Shown here piece after piece: positions 38,602-50,297 of a stretch of DNA of 64,000 nt; the first letter of the stretch is position 1; each line of letters starts with the position of its first letter. The translations under genes were made by a program, and so were the position numbers. Under the pieces are notes generated by a model. The model had not been told where the DNA came from. It was given only the letters and a program-made list of their open reading frames with translations, and did no database searches. Source of the DNA: Eremophila alpestris peregrina (taxonomy: Eukaryota > Chordata > Aves > Passeriformes > Alaudidae); assembly GCA_009792885.1 (NCBI GenBank), contig WMCF01000016.1, positions 8,603,062 to 8,667,061 on the forward strand, given 5' to 3'.

Positions 38602-41600
38602 TTCTTCCTTATATACATACAGTTTCTCTAGTTGACTTGCCCACTCATTATTTGCTCTTTCCTTCTGGTTTCCACTCCAGTAGATAGTTTCTTTTCATTT
38701 TTTTCACCTTTTAATTTACATGCCCACACTTCTATCAAAGCCTTCTATTTTTTCATACAAATGCCAATTTTCATCACTAAGCCCTCTGCTGTTCTGATAT
38801 CTGGTAGTTCCAGCTGTGACAGCTCAGAACAGCTGAATTTTCCACAACACCTTGTCTGCAGTGCACATGAGCAGCATCCTCCCAGCCAGCATGCTACAGG
38901 CTGATGCACTGCCATCAAGGGTGACAAAGAAATGTGCAATGTGTCACTTACAGAGGTATGAGGTGATGCAGTTTTCTGACAAGATCCAGTGCCTGGTGAG
39001 CAGTTTTCAAACATGACTTGCTTCCATACTCCCCAGGCCCAGCAGCTGCTGGCAAAGTTTCCAGGGGAAATGGCTGTGTTTAAAAATAAAGGGATTTGAG
39101 TTTGTTTACCTTGAACAGTATGGTCCAGACTCTGGGACACCCAATTCTGACTCCCTTATGTCCTGTATGGATTGAAAAGTCAAAAAGTTTGAAACTGATT
39201 TAAAGAATGTTTTATCCATGTAGCTACTAACTAGCCATGCAATGACTGACAAAGCCGTTGAGGTGAGGGACTTAACCAGACTCCAAAACACCTCAGCATG
39301 AATGGTGAGAGGAAGTGTGGATGTTCAATAGATACTGAAACCCCTCATTGTCACAGTTCAGGGCTTGGAGCACTGTGTGCTGTAGCAGAGGATGAGATCA
39401 GGGGCAGCTCATCCCACAGTCCCTCGATGCAGGTGCTGTCTGAAGTCTTGTGGAATGGGACCCAGGCTCAGCCAGCACAAACCTGCCAGCTGACTGCTTG
39501 GAGTATATGTGAGCAGCATGCAGCCATGACAGCCCAACTGTCTTGCCCTCTAGCACAGCTCCATGGCTGCCCAGGGAGAATGTGCAGAGCTCTTGCTGAG
39601 CTCCGGAGCTGTCTTCCCTGCCTGTGTCTCACCAGGTTTATAGCACCTCCAATTTCCCCTACAGAATCTGGGCGTGGGGGAACCAACTTCCTTCGAAGTG
39701 TTATTTAAAGCCTCTCTGCTGTTAGTGCCAATCTCAGGATGAGCTGCATAGATGATTATAGAGAGACATCAGAAGTAGTTGCTGTTTAATATTCCTAGGC
39801 TGGGAGGCTGGTGCTCCCTCCCTTGACTGCTCAGACTGTAGTTTTCAGCTGCAGAGAGTGCAGCTGCACCTGGGTACAGGCTGATTTCCAGGGAACTCTC
39901 TGCATCATAGGGTGTCAGCCCTACCCCGAGGTCCTTCAGCCTTTTATCTCATGCCAGATTTCATATTCCAAATGTTATTATTGTAAACAGTAGCATCTGA
40001 AGGCAAGGATACAGCAAATCAAAACACAGCAATGTTTTGGATTGTAAAAAACTGCTTTGTTTAAATTACCTCAAGAGAGGCACAAGTCTGTGCATAAGTC
40101 ACCCATTAACTGAATAAAGATTTTCTGCCAGTGATCAAGTTATTCAATAACTACCTGCTGCAGGGTTTATTTGAAGAAAACATCTGAAGCAGCCTTTCTT
40201 GATCATATTCAAAGACAAGAGACTTAACAGGGTCCTTGATCTGATCTAATTTTGTCTTCTCAAGGCCTGATTTTTTTTGTAAGCCTTTATTAACACTTAT
40301 TTTTACCTTGTTTGTTAGTATTTGAATAGTCTAAACACTCCTCTGGCTATGGAAGCAGGGAGGGAAGGAGAGTGTCCCTCTGTACTGAGGTTTTTTTCTG
40401 CAGAATACTCCTACACGTACAAACGAAATGCTTTCAAAAGGCTGGCTCCTGCTTGCTTGCCGGCAGCATGCTGTGCTGAGTCAAATGTATGTGCACATCA
40501 CAAGCCCAGTGGATGCAGGACTATTTTTAGACTGAGGATACTACGTTGAAGAAGAAGAATAGACAGACTAGCGTAACCAGAAAGTTTTAAAAATAATTCT
40601 GAGCTAAAATTAAGCATATGGGGAAGAGCAGCAAGACAAGGTAAGCTTGCAGACGCTGCCCTTCCTGTACCTTCACTATGTAGACATGGAAGGTGATAGA
40701 GTGACATGAAAGGAGTTTCTTCCCTTAGTCACTGCTGCTTTCCTTCTCTTTGTAGGTTGACAGGCTCCCCAAAAACCTGCTCTCAGATTGCAGGTAGCCT
40801 TTGTGTCTAACTAGGGAGATGAAAAGTCTGAAAGGCCCACTCATTCACTCCCCCGTTACAAACCCATGCTGCAAGTTACAGATTTCCAGGTTTCGAAAAC
40901 AGTCTAAATCTGTCAGAACAAAACAATAAAAGATTAAAAACAACAGCCAAATTGTCTGCAACAGCATATTTTTTTTTAAATATGTGCAGATAATCCTCAG
41001 AAATCAGCCAAGCTCCTACAGAGAACAAGGCAAAGCCATGTGGTGATGCGTGTCCTGAAATAATAGAGAAATTCCCCTCGAGCTCAAGTCTGGGAGGAGG
41101 TTTTAATTCTATGTGGATGAGGATGATGCATGGATGAGGCAACTGCAGGGTTCCTTCTCCCAAATGACAGCTGTGTGCACTGTGCCCAAGCAGGGCTCCT
41201 TCAGAGAAGGCAAAGTTAAAAACACATCTGGGCACAGGGGATTATTCCTGATGCCAGGAGGTGCCATTTTCTGTGTTCATCCCTGAGTGGCACCTCCAGC
41301 CCTGTGCCACCCCACACCTCTGCTTTGCGTGGCTGAACGAGACAAACACTTTCAATCTTCTTTCATAAGAGGAGATTACCATGTAAGCACTTAATTAACT
41401 TGTAGCTTTTCTCTGCCCATGTCTTAGTTCAGTCTCTTTCTTTCCTTGCACACAGACAGTTGGGAAGGTGTGTGGGCTTCCAGACATCATGGGGTGCATA
41501 GCAGTTCTGTCAGCCAGAGCTGGTGCCCTGCCACACACCACACTGCCCTGTCTCACCTGTAGCCTCTGGTGCTGTAATTTGCATCCTTGTGTCACTTGCT

Positions 41601-44600
41601 AATTCACTGAATGACCTTTGGCTTTTGCACCCAAGTCACTACAGCAGATTTTAAGCCTGTTTGGCTCATGAGAAGGTCTTGATGAGCACAAGGCAGCACC
41701 AGAGCTGTCTTGTCCCCTCATGCTACTCAGCTCAAGAGTTCCTTTTAGCTGAGGTTTATTTTTTGTTTTTCCTTTTTTTTTTGCCTTTTTTTTTTTATAT
41801 TACATGACAACTTCCACTGAAAAACTTTGTTTGAATCTACAGAAAGGCCACTGTGTTGTCTTTGTCAAAGAAGTCACCTGCCTTGTCTTAATGCATTAAA
41901 TCACAATCCACTTTTTATAAAATCTTGTTCTTATTCCATTTCCCTCATATCTTTGAGAACTTTTCTCCTCAAAGTATGTTCTAAAATCTTGCACCATATG
42001 ATAACAAATTAGTAAGCCCATAATTACTCCGATGTTTTTCCTTTCTTAATTCCCAATATTTTAAAACATCCCTGTTTTTTCATAGATGCAAAGCCTGTAC
42101 AATCACTTTCTGCCTGCCGTTCCCTAATAGTTTTTAGCTCTTTAACCAATTCCATCTATAGTTTGAAAGAAGGGCACACCTCAATGAGATAATTAAGTCC
42201 CTGGAAGCTTAATGAAAATAGCTGAGCAGGAGGAGAAGGGATCCCCAGTGCCCTGCAGCCCTGCAGCCTGTGAGCACAGCACGGTGGGGTAAGAGGTGCT
42301 CACCAAGGAGCTGAGATAAACCCTGGTGAGCAGGAACAGTTTCAGATGGGCTCTCAGCTCCTCTGACACCAAAGTAAATCAAACTTCTTGGATCTGTAAC
42401 AAAAGAAGATTCATTAACTGCAGAGCTCTTGTAGCAACTTGTTGAAGTGTAGGCTTTATTCTGATTTTTCTCAGGTATGCAGTGCTCCAGCACTGCAGGG
42501 TTTCAGTTATCCTGGCCCATTGGTTTGGCAGTGCTTTACTTTAGCAAGAGTGCTTTGGATCCTGTTTTATGCTGACCAGCCAACATTCCACACATCTGTA
42601 CACACCTTCCTGCACCCTTCACAGGAAAGACCAGACATGTTTAGCTCTTTCTCTCCTCTCTTTCTCAGCTCTTTCTCTCTGTCCTAATTTACAATTTTAA
42701 AGTAGACTTCCACAAGGTTGCTAAAGATTTTTCATCTCCACACATACACTGCAAACTGTGTTCCTATCCCGTAGTGTATTAGGCACAGCAGTGGTTTCTA
42801 TAAGAGTAATTGAAGCTGTATGGGGGGAGTTATATTCTTATCCAATCATATAACACAAATCCCTGGGGTTTTATCAATTTTTCAACTAGACTGAGTGAAG
42901 CCAAGAGCATCTTGCTCCAATTTAAAACCCTCCCAGGGAGCCTGTGCCTCCACAGGACTCTGCTGGGGCCCCCACTACCAAGTGCTGGGCACAGCTGCAT
43001 GGTTCAGGTGGTTTCTGACCCCATCTCTTCCCACAACCAGCAAATGGAAATTCCAATTCTTTGCACACTCCTTCATAACTTCCCTCTATTCCTTCCAGCA
43101 GTTTTCCTTCAGTTTTCAGCCTTCTGTGCATTTTTGACAGTTTCTCTGGTTGCACTTCTTAACCTCTTACACCTCCATCCTGTTCAAGCCCCATTTCCCA
43201 TCATCTGGTTGCATGAGAGTGTTGTTTATACAGGGGTGGATCAGCTGTACTGGGGTCCCCCTGCCTTGGCCATGCCTGTTGTGCACCTGGCAGACAACCA
43301 AGCCTCAGCCTTCCCTGCATTCAGCCTACCAAATTCTGCAGCTTTGCACAGCCTCTCTTCTCCATGCCACATTAATGGAGGGCAGTAGATGAGGTTTGGC
43401 CTGTGTGCAGCATCTTATAAATTTCAAGTGCCTTACATTAAAAATCCACCCCATTGATCATTGCTCATTGGGGTTTGGGGAGATGGCAGCAGGAGAATGG
43501 TGTGGTGATTCATGCCAAGCCATGCAGGAAGTAGCAATAGTACTGATAGTACTTTATTCACATTTACAAATGAAAGACCAAATGTGGTTTTTATTGATTT
43601 CCCTGTGTAGTGGAAGATGCTCTTCAAAGTCACTGCAGCTTGGTGCTGAAAGCTTTGACAGATAAAAGTCAAATGGAGCAGGCACTGCTGGAGATGGAGA
43701 GGAGACTTGCAGCTGTAAGTGAAGAAATTAATCTTTTATTCTGAATCCTCATTCTGAACTTCTCCTGCTTCTTCAAAATACTGACTGAATATTAAATTGC
43801 CTTCAAATGGTGGATAATAAAGCAGACTGCTCCTGTTATAATGAAAGGGGAAAGACATATTAAAATGCTAATTCTAGGCCAGATACTGTCAGAGGCTTCC
43901 CCAAGTGCTGGCTAACAGTGCTGTAAGCTCTGATGAAGCCCTGGTCAGTAAGAGAAGAAGCCAACAGTGCCTTGTTGTGACAGGCTGTGGTGGAGCACTT
44001 ACTGCTTCCTCACCTGACACATGCCTTTGCTGGAGGAGATGGTACAGTGCCTGTGAGGGGAGAGCACCTCGCAGAAGTGCAGCACCTTGTCCCTTCAGCC
44101 AGGTGTGTCCCAGAGAGAGGAAAAAAGATGTGAAAAGAAAACAAGTGGATGTGAGAGACACAAGAATGAGCTGCCAGAGACCTCCTGATCAGGTCTGGTT
44201 TCTCCAAAGGCCCTGCTGCAGGAATTTCTTTTTGCAATGATGTGTTACACCAGTGTGTGAGAAGGCAGTGCTCCCTTTAGATTGCTAATCTTTAGGTCAA
44301 TATCAAACTGACACATAGTACCTAAAACTTTCTTACTATTGTGCCTTTTTGTGTGTTTTTTACTGCTTCTGCTTTGCTTTCTGCTTCCCCAGAAAGATAC
44401 GGAGATTTTGGAGGTGAAATCTAGTATCCAGCTGCTGAAAGAGGGTCTGGAGTCACTGCCAGCCCAGCTGAATGACCAGTTCCTCAAAGTATGTAAAGAA
44501 CTTGGCTTCCTGAAGCCATGTAATACCTCAGCTGAGCAGCACACACTTGTGTCTAGTGCCAGCCTGCCCCCTCACATGACAGATAAGTCTTTCCAGACCT

Positions 44601-45715
44601 CCCCTGGGCTGTGCCAGCACAGTGCCCTGAGTGAGGAGCACCTGCACAGGCCATGTTGCCCAGGCAGGGGAGTTTGCAGCTGCTCAGGCTGGTCTCATTT
44701 CCCCTGTGTGACAGTGGGGCAGCAACACAGAGACTCCCCTGGAAGGAACCAGGTCACTGGAGATGACTCATCTAAGGGTGACCTAAACCCAGCCTCAGGA
44801 GACAAAGCCAGCCCCATTGCTACAGTAGCCTGTGGCAGAGCAAACACCTTTTTGCAGGAGGTGAAACACAGCTTGGAGACACAGAGCTGTGCTGCCCATC
44901 CTTGTGTGTGCTGGACTGGCAGACACTTTTTTGGGAGTAGTCAGAAGAAACACTGTCCTGTACCACTGGAAGTGCCTGTACTAACCCCACTGAGAAAGGC
45001 ATTCAGGAGAGGCACTCAAGGGTTTAAACCCCTGACAGCATCACAGCAGCAGCAGCCTCCAGTTTGCCACCATTCTGCACAGAAAGCTACACCTGGGCAA
45101 AGACACAGCAACTGGTCCACAGGCCACGAGGTGGAGAAGGCAGCTGTAGGGAACAAAACAAAACAGAGTCCAGGAAGGATGTCCTGGAAAAAAGAAATAG
45201 GGAGAAAGAAATCCTACTCCACTAAGAAGAAAGGTGAACACTCTGGATGTGCTGCCAGTGGGCTGAAGCAGAGGAAAGCAAATGGGATTATTGACTTGGA
45301 AAGCTCCAGAAAAAATTCTGTTCCCAGATACTTGGTTGATCTCAATTCAGAAAACTCTGATCTGGGTTTTGCAGCTCCCCACCAGCAGATCCTCAGCAGT
45401 GCTCAGCTGGGGCTTACGAAGAGTTTCCCACCAGTGCCACACTCTGATAAAAGCCTGCAACAACTTGCAAGCAGAACAAAGAGAAGTCTTGAAACTAAAA
45501 AAACAATGAGTATTTCCAGTGTAAAAAGGTATCTCTTGGATTCCTCTCCCGAGGAGCATGTACTTTCCCTGTGTAGCTCAACAAGTGTAAAGCAAATGAG
45601 CTGCTTCAGCCTCCAAAGCCCCTCAAGCTCCAAGAAACCACATCCTGTCGATCTGCTGGCTCAGCAGAACACAGAGGGTTGCTCTTTACTGTTTGATTGT
45701 GATTCTTCTGATTGA
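24612..45715 (+). CDS. IHO1: IHO1 (CCDC36), interactor of HORMAD1
   Basis: Seven coding exons join in phase: 24612-24667, 32085-32244, 33591-33748, 35557-35605, 36251-36338, 43611-43714 and 44393-45715, giving 645 aa (human 594). Exon 1 encodes MNFNVWNIKEMLS, nearly identical to mammals. Exon 2 has SSLSDSQLLFGSQFCPEN and exon 3 EPSIFTKYQTKPPLF, both diagnostic. Exons 4-7 carry a helical coiled-coil region (VLSSSISSIKDKLQE, LVLKALTDKSQMEQALLEM). The SFQTSP motif follows at the start of the long last exon. The rest of that 440-codon exon is Ser/Lys-rich and poorly conserved, ending in an acidic tip LLFDCDSSD that is shorter than the mammalian end. In mouse, IHO1 binds HORMAD1 and MEI4/REC114 on unsynapsed chromosome axes to promote meiotic DNA breaks (family knowledge). 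A germline role is expected. No intact alternative start is seen. Confidence 0.95.
30935..31175 (+). mobile_element. CR1 LINE 3' fragment
   Basis: Plus-orientation CR1 tail. The sequence includes GGTTGCCCAGAGAAGCTGT, a TTCAAGGCTGGA block and GGTTCCTTCTAACCCAAACC followed by a degraded ATTCT-type terminus. The copy is 5'-truncated and non-coding, within IHO1 intron 1. Confidence 0.92.
31885..31919. repeat. 15-bp perfect inverted repeat
   Basis: Arms at 31885-31899 (ATTATAAAATAAACC) and 31905-31919 are exact reverse complements separated by 5 nt. The stem is AT-rich and lies 165 bp before IHO1 exon 2. Confidence 0.85.
37060..37131. repeat. Perfect 31-bp hairpin
   Basis: The left arm at 37060-37090 and the right arm at 37101-37131 are exact reverse complements over 31 bp, with a 10-nt loop (GCTCTGTACA). 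The left arm begins CTTGTGTATATTGAAAATGG. An 11-bp piece, TTCAATATACA, also occurs at 37048-37058, giving a competing shorter foldback with 37064-37074. The hairpin sits in IHO1 intron 5. Confidence 0.95.
38563..38599. repeat. (TA)n microsatellite
   Basis: About 18 uninterrupted TA units, preceded by a short (TACA) imperfect stretch. It is intronic in IHO1. Confidence 0.95.
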
Positions 45716-48700
45716 AGGGGTTTGTTTCATGCTTGGAGCCCTTAGTGCAGGAGGACTATTTCAGTTGAAGTTTATTCCTCTAGATGTGTTACCTACTTAG
45801 TCAGAGGCAAGACTTCGGCCTGGATGCTTGGAAGTGCTACTTTCCAGTTTGAGATATTGTAAGAGACTACGTGGAGTCTAAGCAAGGCTCTGCCCTGGCT
45901 TGGAAAGCTGAGGGTATCTGTATTTTGCTTTACTTCCCTACTCCCAGCAGAGATGCCATGGGCTTGAGTTACCATAGCATTTACACAGACATTCCCAGGG
46001 AGGAGAGCTCTAGCAAAGCAGACAGCCAGCTCAGTCAGATTTGGCACTGAGATCTACTGGAAACTCCTAGATCGATATAATGGTATCTCTGCGGCCAGAG
46101 GCTTCTCTCTGTTTCTCACTCATAGCATCTCTGTTGGTTTGTTCTGTAAAAGTTTAGGTTTTCAGTAGAGTAGTGTTGTTCTGGTTAATTTTGATCAGGT
46201 TCAAATTTGTCTCAGGAGTTGGTTGTGTACTTTGGGCAGGGACAGGTTTAACTGAGGAAAGCCAAACCCCAGCGCCTCAGGTTTGTCCACTATTGTTTCT
46301 CTTCTCCTTACAGGCTGAAATTCCTCAGTTTCAGAGATTCCAGGAAGTTATTTTGTTTCTACTTTATTTGTCTTTTGTATCTCTTGGCTGATTAGGGAAT
46401 TCTCCAACATACCCTTTTCAAGGGCAGTGGTTCTCACAGACCGCAGACAGGACAGGCAGATCCAGCAGAAGAGATGTTGGACAGTCCCAATTCCCACAGA
46501 GCAATTATTTTCAGGGTACCCAGCTGTGTCTGTGGGCAGCTCCCACTGCTTTGGGCATTTGTGTCACGTTTGATTTTTGATTTGAAATGTTACCAGCAAA
46601 AGAAACATTTTGGGGTTGACAAAACCATATTGCCACAAATTCAAAATATCCAGCTTTGCCATCCCAAGGGAAATAGCTGGAATCCCTTTTTTTCTGGCTT
46701 TAATAAATTCATCTTCAGCAAAGCCCAATGTCTCTACATTGTTTTTTTGAGGAGGAGATGCAGAGTCCTGTTCCAGCAGGAGGACAGGCAGCTGCTCTTC
46801 AGATGTTTAACTCCCCTGGATTGTGGAATTGGGAGAACTCTTTTTTAGCTCCTCTCTGGAGTTTAAAGATGGAAACCTTCACCCTTCTGGCTTAACATTG
46901 GTCCAGTGATGTTAATTAACAAGAAGAAGGAGGGGGGGTAGTCAGATGTGGGGAGCCCCCAGAGCCTTGGGGCCCCCCTTTCAGTGGAGGGGGTTGGTGC
47001 TGGCTGCCAGCAGCAGTGGTTGTTTGTTTTACAGTGCCCTCGTGTTTCTGCCTCCCCAGCACGGCCTTTGCTGGGCAAACCTGTTTGGTGGGATTGCCAC
47101 CCTATGTGCTTTGGGATTGGCAAGGACGGCTGCAGTCTCTGTGCAGCCCCTGGTCTGGATGCAGAGAGCTCGGCAGCACATGGCTGAGCTTGGAGGGACC
47201 TCTGGAGGTGTCTGCTGCAAGCCCCTGTGCAAAGGCAGAGCAGGGACTGGCTCCTTGGCATGCTGAGATGGAGCATCAGTGCCCTGAGGACCCCTGCAGC
47301 TCCTTGCCACACACACACACTGGAGCAGAGTGCAAAACAAAATCCCTGGAGATGGAGGTGTAACAGCAGGAGCGGCCAGCAGTGCCTCCCCCTGCACAGG
47401 ACAACTTCCCTGGCGAGTGGGATGAAGCCCCAGGTGCCACCCTGACCCCCACAGTCCCCCTGCCTATTCCCACTCAGTGTCTCCTCCAGGGTTTTAGCTG
47501 CCAACAGGAGCATTTATCCCAATATGGCTATGACAATGGCAGCTCCTCTCCCAGCCTTGCTGGACAAAAATTTTTCCAAAAAAAATGGAAGCTGCATGGC
47601 AGCAGATTCCCAGACACTGCTTGCACCCTGGTGGAGCTGGTCCTCCCAGCCTGTACTCCCATCTCACTGTCACAGGCTCCTTGCTGGATCAGCCATATCC
47701 CAGGTATGTGTGGTTTCTCCTGGCCTTTGCCTCCGTGGAGCTGCCAGTACCAGTGTTTGTAGGGGTCTTGTCCCACCCTTCAATTAGGTAAGGTGCCAGG
47801 GTGGTTCCTCCTGCAGCACAGCTGAAAAGAACTATGGAGGGCACAGGGCAGAACCATAAAACACACATAGTGGTCAGGAAAAAAGGCAAAATTGGGTTCC
47901 AGTCTGTCTGAGGTAATTAAATTGGGGCAATTTTCTCTGAAGCTGGAGTTTTGGAGCTTTCTTGGGGAAGAACAGTGATCAAAATCCAGGTGGCAATGGA
48001 CACAGGGGTTGAGAGAGCTGGCTGCATCCTCCACCCGGTGTCCTCAGCTGTGCAGGCAGCAGGCAGGTGGCTGCAGCAGCACAGAGTAGGGGGCTCAGCA
48101 TTTCCTCTGCAAGTGAGTCACTTTGCAGAGGAGGAAACCTCTGACAGCACTGAGGATGTGGGGGTGGCTGCTGTGCCCCTGCCTTGTGCTGAAGGTGCTC
48201 CAATGGCTGTGATATAGAACTCCCTTCCCGCACTCCCACTGCACACTCAGCACTGCAGCTGCACCTTCCTCAGGATGAGATAGTCCAGCTGCAGTGGTGC
48301 CCAGTGCTGGCAGTGCATGGTGCAGTGCAGGATCGCTGCCCTCTCCCCCTGTGAGGCCTCCCCAGCACTAATCCCCAGACTAGCTGCCTGTCCTGCCTGC
48401 TTTCTGGGGCCCAGTGCGCCGGCATTGCCCAAATTCCTGAACTGCGGCTCAGCTGGCTGCCGCAGCCTCCTGACCCCACAGAGGAGTGCATCGGGGACCA
48501 GAAATGTCTCATGTGCTGGTGGTGAACACAGCACCCCGGGAATGGAGACATGGCAGGGAGCAGGAGTGGGGCACTGTATGCTACTGCCAGCACACAGCTG
48601 CTGTCATGGGGACCTGAGATGTCACATGTCCCTGCTGACCTGACGAGAGAAGAGCGATGCTGAAGACAGGACTTCGCCAAGGCTTCAGCGGCGACTCAAG

Positions 48701-49030
48701 CACTGCTGAGGTGCGGGCAGGGAGGAGCAAGGGTGCAGGCAGGAGGCTGGAGTGCAGGTGTCACCATGCAGGATGGAGGGAGTCCTGAGCTGATGTGACT
48801 TTTTGACGCCGTGGCCGTACCATTGCCAGCTCGAGTCCTGGCAGGGTGGGCAGTTTTCCAGCCGGACAATTAAGCAGATTAACTAATTACCTGAACCTTG
48901 GCAGGGTCCCACAGCCCAGTGGCTGCCAGGGCGCTGCATATCCGTGCTGGGCGGTTGGGAGACAAGTGCGGGGCAGGTTTGAGGCAAGTGTGGGGTAGGG
49001 CCCCCCAGACCTTTCCCAGCTAATGGGTCC
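45716..49030. other. IHO1 3' UTR and intergenic; synteny junction
   Basis: Begins with the IHO1 3' UTR; a plus-strand AATAAA lies at 46702-46707. The rest has no recognisable gene. There is a short CA run near 47311-47320. GC content rises from about 47 kb towards the PRRT3 CpG island. In humans the genes on the two sides are on 3p21.31 and 3p25.3, so an evolutionary rearrangement boundary lies here. Confidence 0.65.
46702..46707 (+). terminator. Candidate poly(A) signal of IHO1
   Basis: This is the first canonical AATAAA I find after the IHO1 stop, 987 bp downstream. The true end could use a variant signal earlier. Confidence 0.5.
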
Positions 49031-49900
49031 GACTGCCCCCTTCCCCTGCCTACCCCTGGCGGCCGCGGGATCAGCCTCGGCTACAGTCCGCTGCCACCGC
49101 TCTGTTCACTCCGGGCAACCCTGCCTGCCCCGCTGGCAGCATCCCCCCTCCGCCGCCCCGCCGTGTCCTGGCCCCCGGGAACCTGCCCCCGTGCCCCTCC
49201 GGAATCCACGTCCCGGAGGATCTGCGCCATGGGGAACGCGTCCCCGGGAGTCCGCCCCAGCTAAGCCCCACGAACCCGCCCGCCCCCGTGCCGGGCCCTG
49301 CGGATGCCGTCCCGGCGGCGGCCTCGCCCGTGCCCCGCGCCCCCCCTCCCGGTGCGGGCGGGCTCCCGCGCGGGTGCCCGCGGCTCGGGGCGGCGCGTGA
49401 CCGGCTGCCGCCGCCGCCGCCCGCTCCGCCGCAGAGCCCGGCCCGCACCGGCACCGGCACCGGCACCGGCAGGTCAGCGCGGGGGGCTGCGGCTCCCGGG
49501 GCACCAGTACTGGGGCCGCCAGTGCTGCGGCGGGCGGCGGGAGGGGGCACCGCGGCACCGCGGCCCGCGCACCGAGCGGCGGAGCCGGCCCGGCGCGCTG
49601 CGGGCGGGGTCGGCGGGATGCGACTGCAGCACCGTCCCCGCTGTGGTCCCGCACCGGCCGCGGCCCGGCTCCACAGCGCAGCCCCGCCGGTAACCCGCAC
49701 AGCGCCGCGGGGCCACCGCCGCAGCACCCTGGCGGTCCCGGCCCCGTTCCCGGCCCGGCGGGTCGGAGCCGTGTGTGCGGCGGCAGCGCGGGGCACCGGG
49801 CCGAGCATCCCCGCCGAGATGCGGCCGGGACGCGCCAAGGTGAACGGCGCGCGGCGGAGCGGGGCCGCCGGCAGCGGGGACACCGCGCGAGGACCTTGGA
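49030..49900 (+). promoter_or_regulatory. PRRT3 CpG island / 5' UTR region
   Basis: Dense CpG and very high GC. Candidate 5' UTR exon donors are CGGCAG|GTCAGC at about 49470 and CCAAG|GTGAAC at about 49840. The PRRT3 coding exon begins at 50279. A (GGCACC) hexamer repeat of about four units sits at about 49445-49470. Confidence 0.6.
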
Positions 49901-50115
49901 GATGGAGAACCGGGGAGAGGTCACCGGGAGGGACGCCAGGATTGAGCAACGGCGAGGGGACATTAGGGATGGAGCACTAGGAAAGGGACACCGGGGATGC
50001 TGGGGTTCGGGACCACTGAGCACCAAGGACCACCCACACCGGAGACACCGGGATGGGGAATACCAGGGGACACTGGGAAAGGGAAGACGGGGAATGGGGC
50101 CACTGGCGACCGGCA
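49880..50115. repeat. Purine-rich degenerate repeats in PRRT3 5' intron
   Basis: Repeated GGGACACCGGGGAT-like and GGGGACACTGGGAAAGG-like pieces appear about every 20-45 bp. Units are too diverged to set an exact consensus. It lies in the probable 5' UTR intron of PRRT3. Confidence 0.5.
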
Positions 50116-50297
50116 CAGCTGGGAACAGAGCCCAGGGCTACCTGGAAAGGGACAGCCAAGCTGCTGTCTCTCTCCCGGGGCAGTGGATAGCCAAGGGCAC
50201 AGCAGCCTCACGGTCAGTTCCACGATTTACCTGGGCAGCTGCCGTGGATCCTGGTTCACCTAACCTCCATCCCCACAGGGTCGACTCGATACTCACC

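Larger units (their letters stand above)
36339..43610 (+). other. IHO1 intron 5
   Basis: A 7.3-kb intron with no convincing exon. It holds the 31-bp hairpin at 37060-37131, a TA microsatellite near 38563-38599 and T-rich runs around 41760-41800. The exons on either side join as codon T|TG without anything between. Confidence 0.75.

Noticed and set aside
44483..44495. GTATGT inside IHO1 exon 7 as a splice donor
   Set aside because: The protein alignment to mammalian IHO1 runs straight through this point (the FQTSP motif follows at the expected distance), so it is coding.
49071..50116. Long minus-strand open frames (292 and 336 aa) opposite the PRRT3 5' region
   Set aside because: Low-complexity translations in overlapping frames over a CpG island, with no domain.
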